DNA of 64,000 bases from Pedobacter alluvionis. GTDB taxonomy: Bacteria > Bacteroidota > Bacteroidia > Sphingobacteriales > Sphingobacteriaceae. The translations under genes and the position numbers were made by a program. The stretch lies in NCBI RefSeq assembly GCF_003664035.1, contig NZ_RCCK01000012.1:310001-374000 (forward strand), read 5' to 3'. This document shows positions 42,005-50,288 of the stretch, piece by piece (position 1 is the stretch's first letter; every line of letters starts with the position of its first letter). The notes beneath the pieces are model-generated. The model was not told the DNA's origin, did no database searches, and worked only from the letters and a program-made list of their open reading frames with translations.

Positions 42005-43126
42005 ATGAGCAAAATTGAACAGTTTCTTAATGGTAAACTTCAGGAACGAAAAGACAATCTTTCGATCAGGAACTTATCGACCAACATCCCTCCTGTTGAC
42101 TTTTGTTCTAACGACTACCTGGGTTTTGCCAGGTCTAAAGAATTAAAAAAACTGACGGGCGATACTATAGCAGCACTACCCAATTACCTGAATGGTGCCG
42201 GTGGTTCGCGACTGTTAAGCGGAAATACTAAATTTACTGAAGAAACCGAACAGTTTATTGCCGATTTTCATCTGGCTGAAAGTGGGTTAATCTTTAACTC
42301 TGGTTATGATGCCAATGTAGGATTATTATCAAGTATCCCGCAACGCGGCGATACCATTATTACTGACGAATTGATCCACGCCAGTATTATAGATGGCTGT
42401 AGATTAAGCCACGCTACACGTTATAAATTTCTTCATAACGATACAAATGACCTTGAAAATAAACTAAAACTGGCGAAAGGAAATATATTTGTGGTGATAG
42501 AAAGCGTATATTCTATGGATGGAGATATTGCCCTATTAATAGATATAGCAAATCTTTGCGAGCGTTATCAGGCCAATCTGATTGTAGACGAAGCTCATGC
42601 TACAGGTGTTTTTGGTGCAAATGGTCGGGGATTAATCAACCAGTTTAACTTAACCAATAAAGTATTTGCACGCATTGTAACTTTTGGTAAAGCCTTAGGC
42701 GTACATGGAGCCATTGTTTTAGGCAGTAAAAACTTACGTCATTACTTAATTAATTTTGCGAGGTCGTTCATTTACACCACAGCTGCTCCAATTCATAATG
42801 TTGCTGCAGTTAGATCGGCATACCAATACTTAAATAAAATTGATCACCAGTTGATTCACCAAAAAATTGCACTATTCAGAAACACCTTAAAAGAGCAAAA
42901 CATCAATGCAATTGATAGCGAAAGTACGATTCAGGGTATTTTATTTTCATCAAATGAAGCTACTAAACTAGCTGCTACAACGCTGCAGAGCAAAGGTTTC
43001 GATGTCCGGGCAATATTAAGCCCAACAGTGTCCTTAGGCAAAGAAAGGCTTAGAATCTGCCTGCATACCTTTAATACCGATGAAGAAATTATTTCATTGG
43101 TTAATCATCTTAAAGAATTAAATTAA
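42005..43126 (+). CDS. bioF: 8-amino-7-oxononanoate synthase
   Basis: A 373-residue PLP enzyme of the alpha-oxoamine synthase family. Motifs: FCSNDYLGFA, GAGGSRLLSG, IFNSGYDANVG, DELIHASIIDG, DEAHATGVFG (PLP-binding Asp and His) and the Schiff-base Lys in VTFGKALGVHGA. It joins pimeloyl-CoA/ACP and L-alanine in biotin synthesis; the closely related KBL enzyme (threonine breakdown) is excluded by the direct linkage to bioD, whose ATG follows the bioF stop with no gap. A TACTTTTG -7 box ends four bases before the ATG, so the mRNA may be nearly leaderless. Confidence 0.88.
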   Translation: MSKIEQFLNGKLQERKDNLSIRNLSTNIPPVDFCSNDYLGFARSKELKKLTGDTIAALPNYLNGAGGSRLLSGNTKFTEETEQFIADFHLAESGLIFNSGYDANVGLLSSIPQRGDTIITDELIHASIIDGCRLSHATRYKFLHNDTNDLENKLKLAKGNIFVVIESVYSMDGDIALLIDIANLCERYQANLIVDEAHATGVFGANGRGLINQFNLTNKVFARIVTFGKALGVHGAIVLGSKNLRHYLINFARSFIYTTAAPIHNVAAVRSAYQYLNKIDHQLIHQKIALFRNTLKEQNINAIDSESTIQGILFSSNEATKLAATTLQSKGFDVRAILSPTVSLGKERLRICLHTFNTDEEIISLVNHLKELN

Positions 43127-43735
43127 ATGAATAAATATTTCGTCACAGGCATTGGAACAGGCATCGGAAAAACATTAGTAAGTGCTATTTTAACTGAAAA
43201 ACTGAAAGCCGATTATTGGAAACCGATCCAATCGGGTGATTTAGATACGAGCGATAGCATAACAATAGATCGTTTAATTAGTAACTCACAAACCATCATC
43301 CATCCCGAAAGCTACAGATTAACACAACCACTATCACCGCATTTATCAGCGAGATTAGATGGTGTTGATATTGATCTCGATAAAATCAATACTCCTTTAA
43401 CTGATAATAACTTAATTATTGAAGGCGCTGGTGGTTTAATGGTCCCCTTAAATGAAGATGAGCTGATTATCGACCTGATTAAAAAACTGGAAGTAGAAGT
43501 GATATTGGTTTCGCAAAATTATTTAGGCAGCATTAACCATACGCTTTTATCGGTCAATCTGCTTAAACAATACAAAATTCCTGTCAAAGGCATCATTTTT
43601 AATGGTGAGGAGAATACAGAAACCGAAAGATACATTCTCCAATATGCCAAAATAAAAAAGCTAGGCAGTATACCCAGCTTTAGTAATATTGATAAAGAAA
43701 AAGTGAAGGCAGCTGGCCAAAACCTTTCTATTTAA
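43127..43735 (+). CDS. bioD: Dethiobiotin synthetase
   Basis: A 202-residue P-loop protein. The Walker A is TGIGTGIGKTLVSA, the substrate Lys lies in ADYWKPIQSGD, and IIEGAGGLMVPLNE is the conserved BioD motif. It closes the ureido ring of biotin from diaminopelargonic acid, CO2 and ATP. It abuts bioF directly. The other biotin genes (bioA, bioB) are not in the window. Confidence 0.93.
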   Translation: MNKYFVTGIGTGIGKTLVSAILTEKLKADYWKPIQSGDLDTSDSITIDRLISNSQTIIHPESYRLTQPLSPHLSARLDGVDIDLDKINTPLTDNNLIIEGAGGLMVPLNEDELIIDLIKKLEVEVILVSQNYLGSINHTLLSVNLLKQYKIPVKGIIFNGEENTETERYILQYAKIKKLGSIPSFSNIDKEKVKAAGQNLSI

Positions 43736-43740
43736 CTCCT

Positions 43741-43772
43741 AAGAAGTCAAGCTTTTAAAGCTTGACTTCTTT
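43741..43772. terminator. Bidirectional terminator between bioD and the GDSL gene
   Basis: AAGAAGTCAAGCTTT and AAAGCTTGACTTCTT form a perfect 15-bp inverted repeat around a single T, with A and T runs on the two sides. Confidence 0.85.
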
Positions 43773-43782
43773 CCACATCATA

Positions 43783-44478
43783 TTATTTCTCAGTTAAATA
43801 ACCAGACTTTTTAAGAAAATCGGCCCAAACCTGATATCCGGCAGGAATAAGATGTAAACCGTCTTTAGTAAGTTCTGCCTTTAAATGTTTGTCCTTATCG
43901 GTAAAACTTGGATATAAATCAATAACTGTTAAATTTTTAGCTGTAAATTTCCTGATCTCATCATTCAACCACAGAATGTGCTCATCCTTACCATAATGGT
44001 TTTTAAACTTTTCGAAAGCAGCATTCACAGGCAAAAGTGTATTGAAATAAATTTTTGTTTTCTTCGACCCTTTTCTGATTCTGGCGATCATTGTTTTATA
44101 ATTCCTTAAGATCACACTATCCGGAATATTCCTGGAGATATCGTTTATACCAATCAGGATAAACACTTTTGCAGGCTTGCCATCAATTACATCTTGCAAA
44201 CGTTCTAACACGCCAAAAGTAATATCACCAGAAATCCCTCTGTTTTTTGCTTGTGGAAGATCTAAAAGTTTAGCCCAATCTGTTCCGGCAGTAATGCTAT
44301 TACCTAAAAAAATAATATCCTTTTTTGATTTTAGATCGGCTTTAAACTTAGCCACCTGCTCAACATATTTCCCCGGACGATAGGTACTGTCCCATTTAAC
44401 CACCTGGGCAAAAGCTGCTGTGAAACTGAAGGTAAACACAACAGCGGTGATTAATAACTTATTTAAAAGTGCTTTCAT
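43783..44478 (-). CDS. SGNH/GDSL-family esterase
   Basis: A 231-residue exported hydrolase (signal about 1-24). SGNH blocks are present: IIFLGNSITAG (catalytic Ser in GNS), NRGISGD (oxyanion Gly), LIGINDI (Asn) and DGLHLIPAGY (Asp and His). Such enzymes remove acyl groups, often acetyl, from sugars or lipids. It is the last gene of the leftward run that starts with the ECF sigma gene at 56324, and follows a glycerophosphodiesterase by 27 bases, so it may deacylate lipids or polymers taken up by that system. Confidence 0.85.
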   Translation of the reverse strand: MKALLNKLLITAVVFTFSFTAAFAQVVKWDSTYRPGKYVEQVAKFKADLKSKKDIIFLGNSITAGTDWAKLLDLPQAKNRGISGDITFGVLERLQDVIDGKPAKVFILIGINDISRNIPDSVILRNYKTMIARIRKGSKKTKIYFNTLLPVNAAFEKFKNHYGKDEHILWLNDEIRKFTAKNLTVIDLYPSFTDKDKHLKAELTKDGLHLIPAGYQVWADFLKKSGYLTEK

Positions 44479-44505
44479 GTCCTTTTTTTTATAAAGTCGA
44501 AAATA

Positions 44506-45405
44506 CTATTTTGCCTGAACTAAAATATCCGGATAATCAGAAATAATTCCATCTACATTTAGAGCTTTTAGTTTTTGAATATCGGCTAAGGTATTGGCTG
44601 TCCATGGAATGATTTTTACACCATCCGCATGTGCTTTTTTTACCAGTTCTTCGTTTACCATTTGCCAAACCGGACTTAAAATAAATGGCTTAAAACCCAA
44701 ATCGGCAATATTTTCTTCGTATGTTTTTTTATTGGCAACCAAAAAAGAGGTTTTCATTTTTGGGTACTTTTCATGGATGATCTGAATTGTCCTTTTATCG
44801 AAAGACTGGATTACGACAAAGTCAGCGATCTTCTTCTTTAAAATTACATCCATCAAAAGTTTAACAAATTCTTCAGGTTTAGGGTTGGTGACACCATCAC
44901 CACTCTCGCTGCATTTAGTTTCGATATTGTAGAAAAACTGTTTGCGTTTATTGGTTTTAATATCACGCTGAACAGCATCTATTAAATCAGAAAGCAAAGG
45001 AAGATGTGTTTTTTCTTTCTTCTGCTGAGGAAACAGTTCATAATATTTGGTACCTAAATCGAACTGTTTAATATCAGCGTAATTCATTCCAAAAATCGGA
45101 TATTTCTTAACATCTGTTACCGGAATGTCTTTTCCGTCTGGCGTAAGCATAAACGCCGGGCTCAGGTAATCATCATGTGTTACCACTACTTTACCATCTT
45201 TAGAGATGTGGGTATCCATTTCCAAAGTGGTAATACCTTCTATTTTCATGGCGTTTAGCATAGCTGGAATGGTATTCTCGGGCATCAGGCCTCTCCCACC
45301 CCGATGTGCCTCTGCGCTAAACGCAGGGAAATTAACTTCTTGACCTTGAGATTTTACTGCTAATGATGCCAAAAGAATAATTATTGCTGTTTTTTTTAGT
45401 TTCAT
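44506..45405 (-). CDS. Glycerophosphodiester phosphodiesterase
   Basis: A 299-residue exported enzyme from the ATG at 45405 (a TTG two codons earlier is unlikely). Signal peptide about 1-21. The GDPD motifs are AHRGGRGLMPENTIPAM (catalytic His and metal ligands), LEMDTHISKDG and VVVTHDD (second catalytic His). The C-terminal IIPWTANTLADIQKLKALNVDG is the usual barrel end. It splits glycerophosphodiesters into glycerol 3-phosphate and alcohol in the periplasm. Together with the GDSL esterase and the phosphoesterase upstream it suggests scavenging of phosphate from lipids or teichoic-type polymers. Confidence 0.9.
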   Translation of the reverse strand: MKLKKTAIIILLASLAVKSQGQEVNFPAFSAEAHRGGRGLMPENTIPAMLNAMKIEGITTLEMDTHISKDGKVVVTHDDYLSPAFMLTPDGKDIPVTDVKKYPIFGMNYADIKQFDLGTKYYELFPQQKKEKTHLPLLSDLIDAVQRDIKTNKRKQFFYNIETKCSESGDGVTNPKPEEFVKLLMDVILKKKIADFVVIQSFDKRTIQIIHEKYPKMKTSFLVANKKTYEENIADLGFKPFILSPVWQMVNEELVKKAHADGVKIIPWTANTLADIQKLKALNVDGIISDYPDILVQAK

Positions 45406-45438
45406 ATCCAAAAAAGGAATTTTATAGTGACGTTGGTC

Positions 45439-45519
45439 GTGGCGTCGGATGTTACCATCGGACGCAGTTAATTAATTTAAAATTCACATACTGTCGGATG
45501 GTAACATCCCACAGCACGA
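45439..45519. repeat. Long imperfect palindrome with flanking direct repeat
   Basis: GGATGTTACCATC (45447-45459) and GATGGTAACATCC (45497-45509) are exact complements inside arms of about 28 bases. The 13-mer CGCAGTTAATTAA occurs at 45463 and again at 45564. The stretch 45406-45662 holds no gene. A mobile palindromic element is likely. Confidence 0.6.
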
Positions 45520-45662
45520 TTTCCGATTGCGCAATTATAGTGTTATCAGTTGTGATCATCTAACGCAGTTAATTAAATCTATATTAATTTTTTACTAACT
45601 AGATTTATGAGTATTGAATGGTCATCCTGAATCTGTCGAACAACCATCCTATAACACATGAA

Positions 45663-47072
45663 TTACGTATTAATTTCCGCCTCAAATTTTTCTCCGAAGC
45701 GATCGGTAGCAACAACCTTTACCTTTTTAACTGACGGTTCAAAATGTGCCATGAACAAGTGATCAGTTGAGCAAGGCTCTACAAACGGCCTTGGATTTGG
45801 CAGCTTATCGCCTTTATATAGTTTAACAGCTAAAGGATCATATCCATCCTGCTGCGCCAATGCACCCATTGCTTTTCCATCCAGAAAATATTCTACTTTC
45901 CATTCAGGATCATAATTCCAAACATTGGCGATTAATCTTTTTTGATTGGTTAAGGTATCTACATAAATATCAAGCTGCTCTTTACGGTCTCTTCCGGTAG
46001 ATTTATAGTGCCATTTTAAATCGGTTCCATCTACTTCGTAAACACCGTAGCCACGTGGTGTGCCATCCTCGCAAATCGGGCCTGTCCACCAGCCACCACA
46101 AACGGTACCATGGTTATGCTCGTAAATGCCGTTCTTGATTACATTTTTATTAAAATGCGTGTGGCCAGACATGATATGTACGTTTTTAAAATCTTTTAGT
46201 ACAGCATAAAAATCATCATTATTTTTAACTGAATTATGTACCGGAATATGAAGGCAAATAATCAGTAATGCATCTTTAGGCACCAGTTGAAGATCCTTAG
46301 CCAACCATTCTAACTGCGTTGGGGTGATGTAACCATCGTAAGTCCTTTCTACCCCCAGGTAACGTACGTCATCTAAAACTACATAGTGAGCCTTCCCTCT
46401 GTTAAAAGAGTAATATGTTGGACCATAATGTGCCTGAAAAGTCCGGTCAGAAGTATCGTCTCCCCCTTGCCTGTAATCCTGATCATGATTTCCTAAAGCC
46501 TGGAAAAACGGAATTCCGATTTTAGCTATAGCCTCATCGTATGCAGGGAAAAGATCGAAATTATCCCAAACTAAATCACCTACGCCGATGCCATGAACTG
46601 GTGTTTTTCCCATACTCTTCACCACGTCTCTTGTATCTGGCACGGAAGTTTCCATCATCTGCGCCACATCTTTTTTATTCTTCACCTGAGGGTCTGCCCA
46701 AATGATAAAGTTGTGTTTATTATCGTTCTGTTTTAGCGGCTTAAGATCAAAGTTTAATTTACCAGCGGTATCTGGTTTATAATAATGGCGGGCGATGCTG
46801 CTTTCAGTTTTAAACTCATAACCCGAAGGTGTGCTGATCCAAACAAAACGGGCCAGCTCATGAAGTTTAATTTCATAATTGCCATTTTTATCGGTTTGTA
46901 TCACACTGTAACCATCAGAAATGACTACACCGGCTACGGCTTTGCCTTTACTGGTCACCATTCCGCTTACCAATCCATCAACCGAAAATAACGATGATGG
47001 AAAGGATTTTAAGCTGATGAAAACTGTTGAAGTTAATAGGGTTGATTTTTGTATAAAGGATCTTCTGTTCAT
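45663..47072 (-). CDS. Calcineurin-like phosphoesterase with N- and C-terminal accessory domains
   Basis: A 469-residue exported protein. MNRRSFIQKSTLL looks like a Tat-type signal (two Arg). Residues about 30-110 are a beta-sandwich (Metallophos_N-like), then a metallophosphoesterase with IWADPQV, GVGDLVWDN, LGNHDQDYR and SGHTHFNK (two-metal ligands), then a C-terminal domain (Metallophos_C-like) from about 320. The order is common in Bacteroidetes secreted phosphodiesterases. The gene is on the same strand as the SusC/SusD genes and follows the DUF5689 gene after a hairpin. Confidence 0.85.
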   Translation of the reverse strand: MNRRSFIQKSTLLTSTVFISLKSFPSSLFSVDGLVSGMVTSKGKAVAGVVISDGYSVIQTDKNGNYEIKLHELARFVWISTPSGYEFKTESSIARHYYKPDTAGKLNFDLKPLKQNDNKHNFIIWADPQVKNKKDVAQMMETSVPDTRDVVKSMGKTPVHGIGVGDLVWDNFDLFPAYDEAIAKIGIPFFQALGNHDQDYRQGGDDTSDRTFQAHYGPTYYSFNRGKAHYVVLDDVRYLGVERTYDGYITPTQLEWLAKDLQLVPKDALLIICLHIPVHNSVKNNDDFYAVLKDFKNVHIMSGHTHFNKNVIKNGIYEHNHGTVCGGWWTGPICEDGTPRGYGVYEVDGTDLKWHYKSTGRDRKEQLDIYVDTLTNQKRLIANVWNYDPEWKVEYFLDGKAMGALAQQDGYDPLAVKLYKGDKLPNPRPFVEPCSTDHLFMAHFEPSVKKVKVVATDRFGEKFEAEINT

Positions 47073-47117
47073 GATTTTTGATATTAAATCATACGGGCTT
47101 AAATTTTGAATATATAT

Positions 47118-47144
47118 AAGAAGGCCAATTTTACTGGCCTTCTT
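47118..47144. terminator. Hairpin between DUF5689 lipoprotein and phosphoesterase genes
   Basis: AAGAAGGCCA (47118-47127) / TGGCCTTCTT (47135-47144), 10-bp perfect stem, 7-base loop. T run is on the plus strand; on the transcribed minus strand it is weak, so it may be a partial terminator or processing site that lowers expression of the downstream genes. Confidence 0.6.
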
Positions 47145-47152
47145 TTTGTTTC

Positions 47153-48691
47153 TTACTTATCAATTAAGGTTGTTACGCCTCCTGTCTCAATTTCACTAAG
47201 TGCGGATGTATTTGTTAAGGGAACACTTATCATTGTTCTGACCGATTCCCACCCGCCTTTGGTAGCCTTGTAAACACCTCCTAACCTGGCAAAACTTAAA
47301 GCTGCTGGAAAACCTGCGAAACGTTTAGAGACATCATTAGTTCCTTTCCCATAATATTCCTGTGGAACTTTTCCTGCATAGGTAGCAAATTTGTCTGTGA
47401 TGGTAATTCTTAATCCATATTCAGGTGGCCCTGCTGTATAAAAACTACCGTTTGCACCACCATAAAAAATTACATCCAATGGAATAGAATTTGGGGTAAC
47501 ATTAATACCCTCAAATATTGCAATACCAGCAACGTTTCCGCTATTTGCTAACAGGTTGCCGGTTACATTTCCTACACCATCTGCGCCTGGTACTGTAGTG
47601 TAATTCACGCTAGAAATCCATTTTGAAGCTGGTATAACTGTTGAAGCAGACCCATTGATGCGCTGACCAGCACCACCAACATAGAAAAATTCACCTTTTT
47701 TAACTGACCCTGAAGTAAGATTAAACTTGTAAGTTCTAAGTGCGCCTGTGTTCCATCCAAGCGTAGGAAAAGTAGTTGCTCCAGCATTGTTACTGGTATA
47801 AACTGAAAATGGTGTAAGCGCAAAATCAATATCTCTCGTTGCTAAAAACTGAACATATTCGTAATTTCCATCGGTTGAATTTGGATCAACAAGAAATCCC
47901 GAAATAATTGCAGGAGAAAGCTTAGGCATCGGAACATAAAAAAAGTCTTCTGCAGTTCGCATCCGGTATTCGATCTTTTTTGAATTTCCCGTGCCGGTTA
48001 CGTATACTACCCCAGTAAAATTACCTGAAGGTTGAACAGCCGCATTTGCAAAAGTAGCATTGGCACTGGTCCGTAATGTTGCAAGACCAAAACCATCATT
48101 TAGTATTTTATCTCCTGAATAGATTACGTCACTCGCTGGCTCCGGGTCGTAAACCGCATTGTTAATCGCAACTAAAGTGCTTTCATAACGATCTGGATTG
48201 GCTAGAATAGCGCTCGTATTTGCCGCCTGTAATTTAATTTTTCTTCCTGATGCCACTTTGGTTATTGCAGAATTTGTTAAACCAGTAATCTGTAAAATCC
48301 CATCGACCCTTTTTAATACTCCTCCATCAAGTTTGATATGCAACGAATCTCCTGGAATGTAATCAGAAGCTGCTGTTCCAATATTGAATGAAATTCCCCT
48401 TAGCGAATCTGCTGTGCCATTAATACGACTATTTTGTAAAGCAATTAATCCTGTTACCGAATTCCCGGATCTAAAATCAGAAACGACTACACCTCTTATA
48501 CTTGTAGCACCTCCTATAATATCAGGATTGAGCGAAAGATCTGATCCTTTATAGTATCTTCTTAAATCAAAGTTAGAAATGAAACCACTTTCTGAAAATT
48601 TATAGCGATAGTCGTTTTCTTTTTTGCAGCTTGTGTAAGTAATAAGCACAACTGCAAGCAAAAGAAAATATTTTAATTTATTTTTCATCAT
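47153..48691 (-). CDS. DUF5689-type lipoprotein
   Basis: A roughly 512-residue lipoprotein (lipobox TYTSC, near residue 23; start among adjacent ATGs at 48691 and 48688, a preceding TTG being less likely). The N-terminal region with ISNFDLRRYYKG, SIRGVVVSDF and ITGLTNSAITKVASG matches DUF5689, an OB-like domain seen in proteins coded with SusC/SusD pairs. The C-terminal half is beta-rich with lamin-tail-like content (GFLVDPNSTDGNYEYVQFLA). It probably sits on the cell surface beside the SusCD pair as an extra binding protein. It starts seven to ten bases after susD. Confidence 0.7.
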   Translation of the reverse strand: MMKNKLKYFLLLAVVLITYTSCKKENDYRYKFSESGFISNFDLRRYYKGSDLSLNPDIIGGATSIRGVVVSDFRSGNSVTGLIALQNSRINGTADSLRGISFNIGTAASDYIPGDSLHIKLDGGVLKRVDGILQITGLTNSAITKVASGRKIKLQAANTSAILANPDRYESTLVAINNAVYDPEPASDVIYSGDKILNDGFGLATLRTSANATFANAAVQPSGNFTGVVYVTGTGNSKKIEYRMRTAEDFFYVPMPKLSPAIISGFLVDPNSTDGNYEYVQFLATRDIDFALTPFSVYTSNNAGATTFPTLGWNTGALRTYKFNLTSGSVKKGEFFYVGGAGQRINGSASTVIPASKWISSVNYTTVPGADGVGNVTGNLLANSGNVAGIAIFEGINVTPNSIPLDVIFYGGANGSFYTAGPPEYGLRITITDKFATYAGKVPQEYYGKGTNDVSKRFAGFPAALSFARLGGVYKATKGGWESVRTMISVPLTNTSALSEIETGGVTTLIDK

Positions 48692-48700
48692 CAATAGTAT

Positions 48701-50281
48701 TTAAGGTTTTTGCCACCACATCAATGTATTCACATCATCAGGTCCCTGTGCAGTTAATACATTTTTATAATTAGTTGGATTGGTTGATTGGGCAAGTATT
48801 GGATAGTATAAACGAACTGGCATTTTACCTCCATTTAATAAGCTTGATCCTTTTGGAAGCAATGGGTGACCAACTCTTCTGTACTCGAACCACTGCTGAA
48901 AGTCTACTAAAAATAAGGCGTAATATTTCTGCAAGTGAATTTGTTCTAACTTACTATCTGAGCCTGCTGTTTTATTGTCTAATGGCAAGGCATTATTCCA
49001 ATTAAAATCACCCCTTAAAGCATAAGCCCTCACTGATGCATCATTACCGTTAGCATACAAAGCCGGCATCCAATAATTAATTCCATCAGCTATTCCTTTA
49101 TAATAATAATCTTCACCTGTACTATTGATCCATCCTCTTGCAGCTGCTTCTGCCAAAATAAAATCAACTTCTGCAACATTCATCATCACACCTGTTGAAG
49201 CATCTGTTTGCAAGCTTGTTGGATTTCCCGATTGTGCATCAGAGTAAAAATAAGCTTGTTTAGCTGGAGCTCCACTACCTATCGGATAAGCACTTGGTAT
49301 ACCAACATAGCCTGCTGGACCTGCGGCTATACTCCACCTGTTTACCCCATTCTTGCCTAATGTTGGATCTATTCTTGGATCACCCCAGGTAGTCAGGTTA
49401 TTGATAAAAAAGTCTACAATGGCAGATCCCCTAAAATCTGCCGGTCTAACATTAACCATAAATGGCGATGAATATACAGCAGTACTACTGTTTGTACCAT
49501 TCCATAGAATTTTAGCCGTATGGGTATTATCAGTCATAATCGGGTATTTGGCTGGATTGGTATCAACGATTTCTTTAATTTTGGCTATGGCCTGTGCACT
49601 TGCTTCTGCCTTGCCTGAAATCCGAAGCAATAGCCTTAAATACAATGAATTTCCAAATCTGCGCCATTTACTAATATCTCCATTATAAACCGGGTCGCTG
49701 CTGGCTTCAACCTTCTGGCCTGCTGTTAACAGGGTATTGGCTTCTTCCAGTTTATTCAGCAAGGACATGTAAATATCTTTTTGTTTGTCGAACGCTGGCT
49801 CTAATACACCAGCCCTGCCTTGATTCGCTTCCGTGTAAGGTACATCTCCGTAGGTATCTGTTAGCAGCTGCATTGTCCACGCTTCGGCAATTCTGGAAAT
49901 CGCCTGATAGGAAGTGTTAATTGCACCTGGCTTGCTGGCGATGGTATTGATATCCTTTATATTTGTCAATTCAGAATACCAGGAATTCCACATCGCATCA
50001 GACAGTTGCCTTCTGATATCATATCTGTAAATTCTACCCTCCAGTACCTCATCCAAAGTAGAAACTGTAACCTGCATGAGTTCATTGTTAATGGATCGGT
50101 TACGTATTAAGTTTGCGCCCAACACGTTTGTTAACGCAGGTGCCAGCAATTTATCTGCGGTAACCTCTGGTACACCTATCGGATCTGTATTAATTTTATC
50201 GAAATCTTTCTTGCAGGAGAAAAATGAAGTTCCCATCAGCAGTAAGAAAGCATAACCTATACTATATTTAATCTTTTTCAT
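48701..50281 (-). CDS. SusD/RagB family nutrient-binding lipoprotein
   Basis: A 526-residue outer-membrane lipoprotein (lipobox FFSCKKDFDKIN). The helical TPR-like N-terminal half, the FGNSLYLRLLLRISGK helix, MMNVAEVDFILAEAAARGW and the C-terminal LDNKTAGS...LEQIHLQKY part are typical of the SusD-like group 2 family. It lies eight bases after its partner SusC and forms the lid of that transporter. Substrate unknown; the phosphoesterase genes downstream suggest a phosphorylated or phosphodiester compound rather than a plain glycan. Confidence 0.9.
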   Translation of the reverse strand: MKKIKYSIGYAFLLLMGTSFFSCKKDFDKINTDPIGVPEVTADKLLAPALTNVLGANLIRNRSINNELMQVTVSTLDEVLEGRIYRYDIRRQLSDAMWNSWYSELTNIKDINTIASKPGAINTSYQAISRIAEAWTMQLLTDTYGDVPYTEANQGRAGVLEPAFDKQKDIYMSLLNKLEEANTLLTAGQKVEASSDPVYNGDISKWRRFGNSLYLRLLLRISGKAEASAQAIAKIKEIVDTNPAKYPIMTDNTHTAKILWNGTNSSTAVYSSPFMVNVRPADFRGSAIVDFFINNLTTWGDPRIDPTLGKNGVNRWSIAAGPAGYVGIPSAYPIGSGAPAKQAYFYSDAQSGNPTSLQTDASTGVMMNVAEVDFILAEAAARGWINSTGEDYYYKGIADGINYWMPALYANGNDASVRAYALRGDFNWNNALPLDNKTAGSDSKLEQIHLQKYYALFLVDFQQWFEYRRVGHPLLPKGSSLLNGGKMPVRLYYPILAQSTNPTNYKNVLTAQGPDDVNTLMWWQKP

Positions 50282-50288
50282 TTTCTTA

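Noticed and set aside
42005..43126. Glycine C-acetyltransferase (kbl) instead of bioF
   Set aside because: Same family, but the zero-gap bioD gene downstream supports biotin synthesis.
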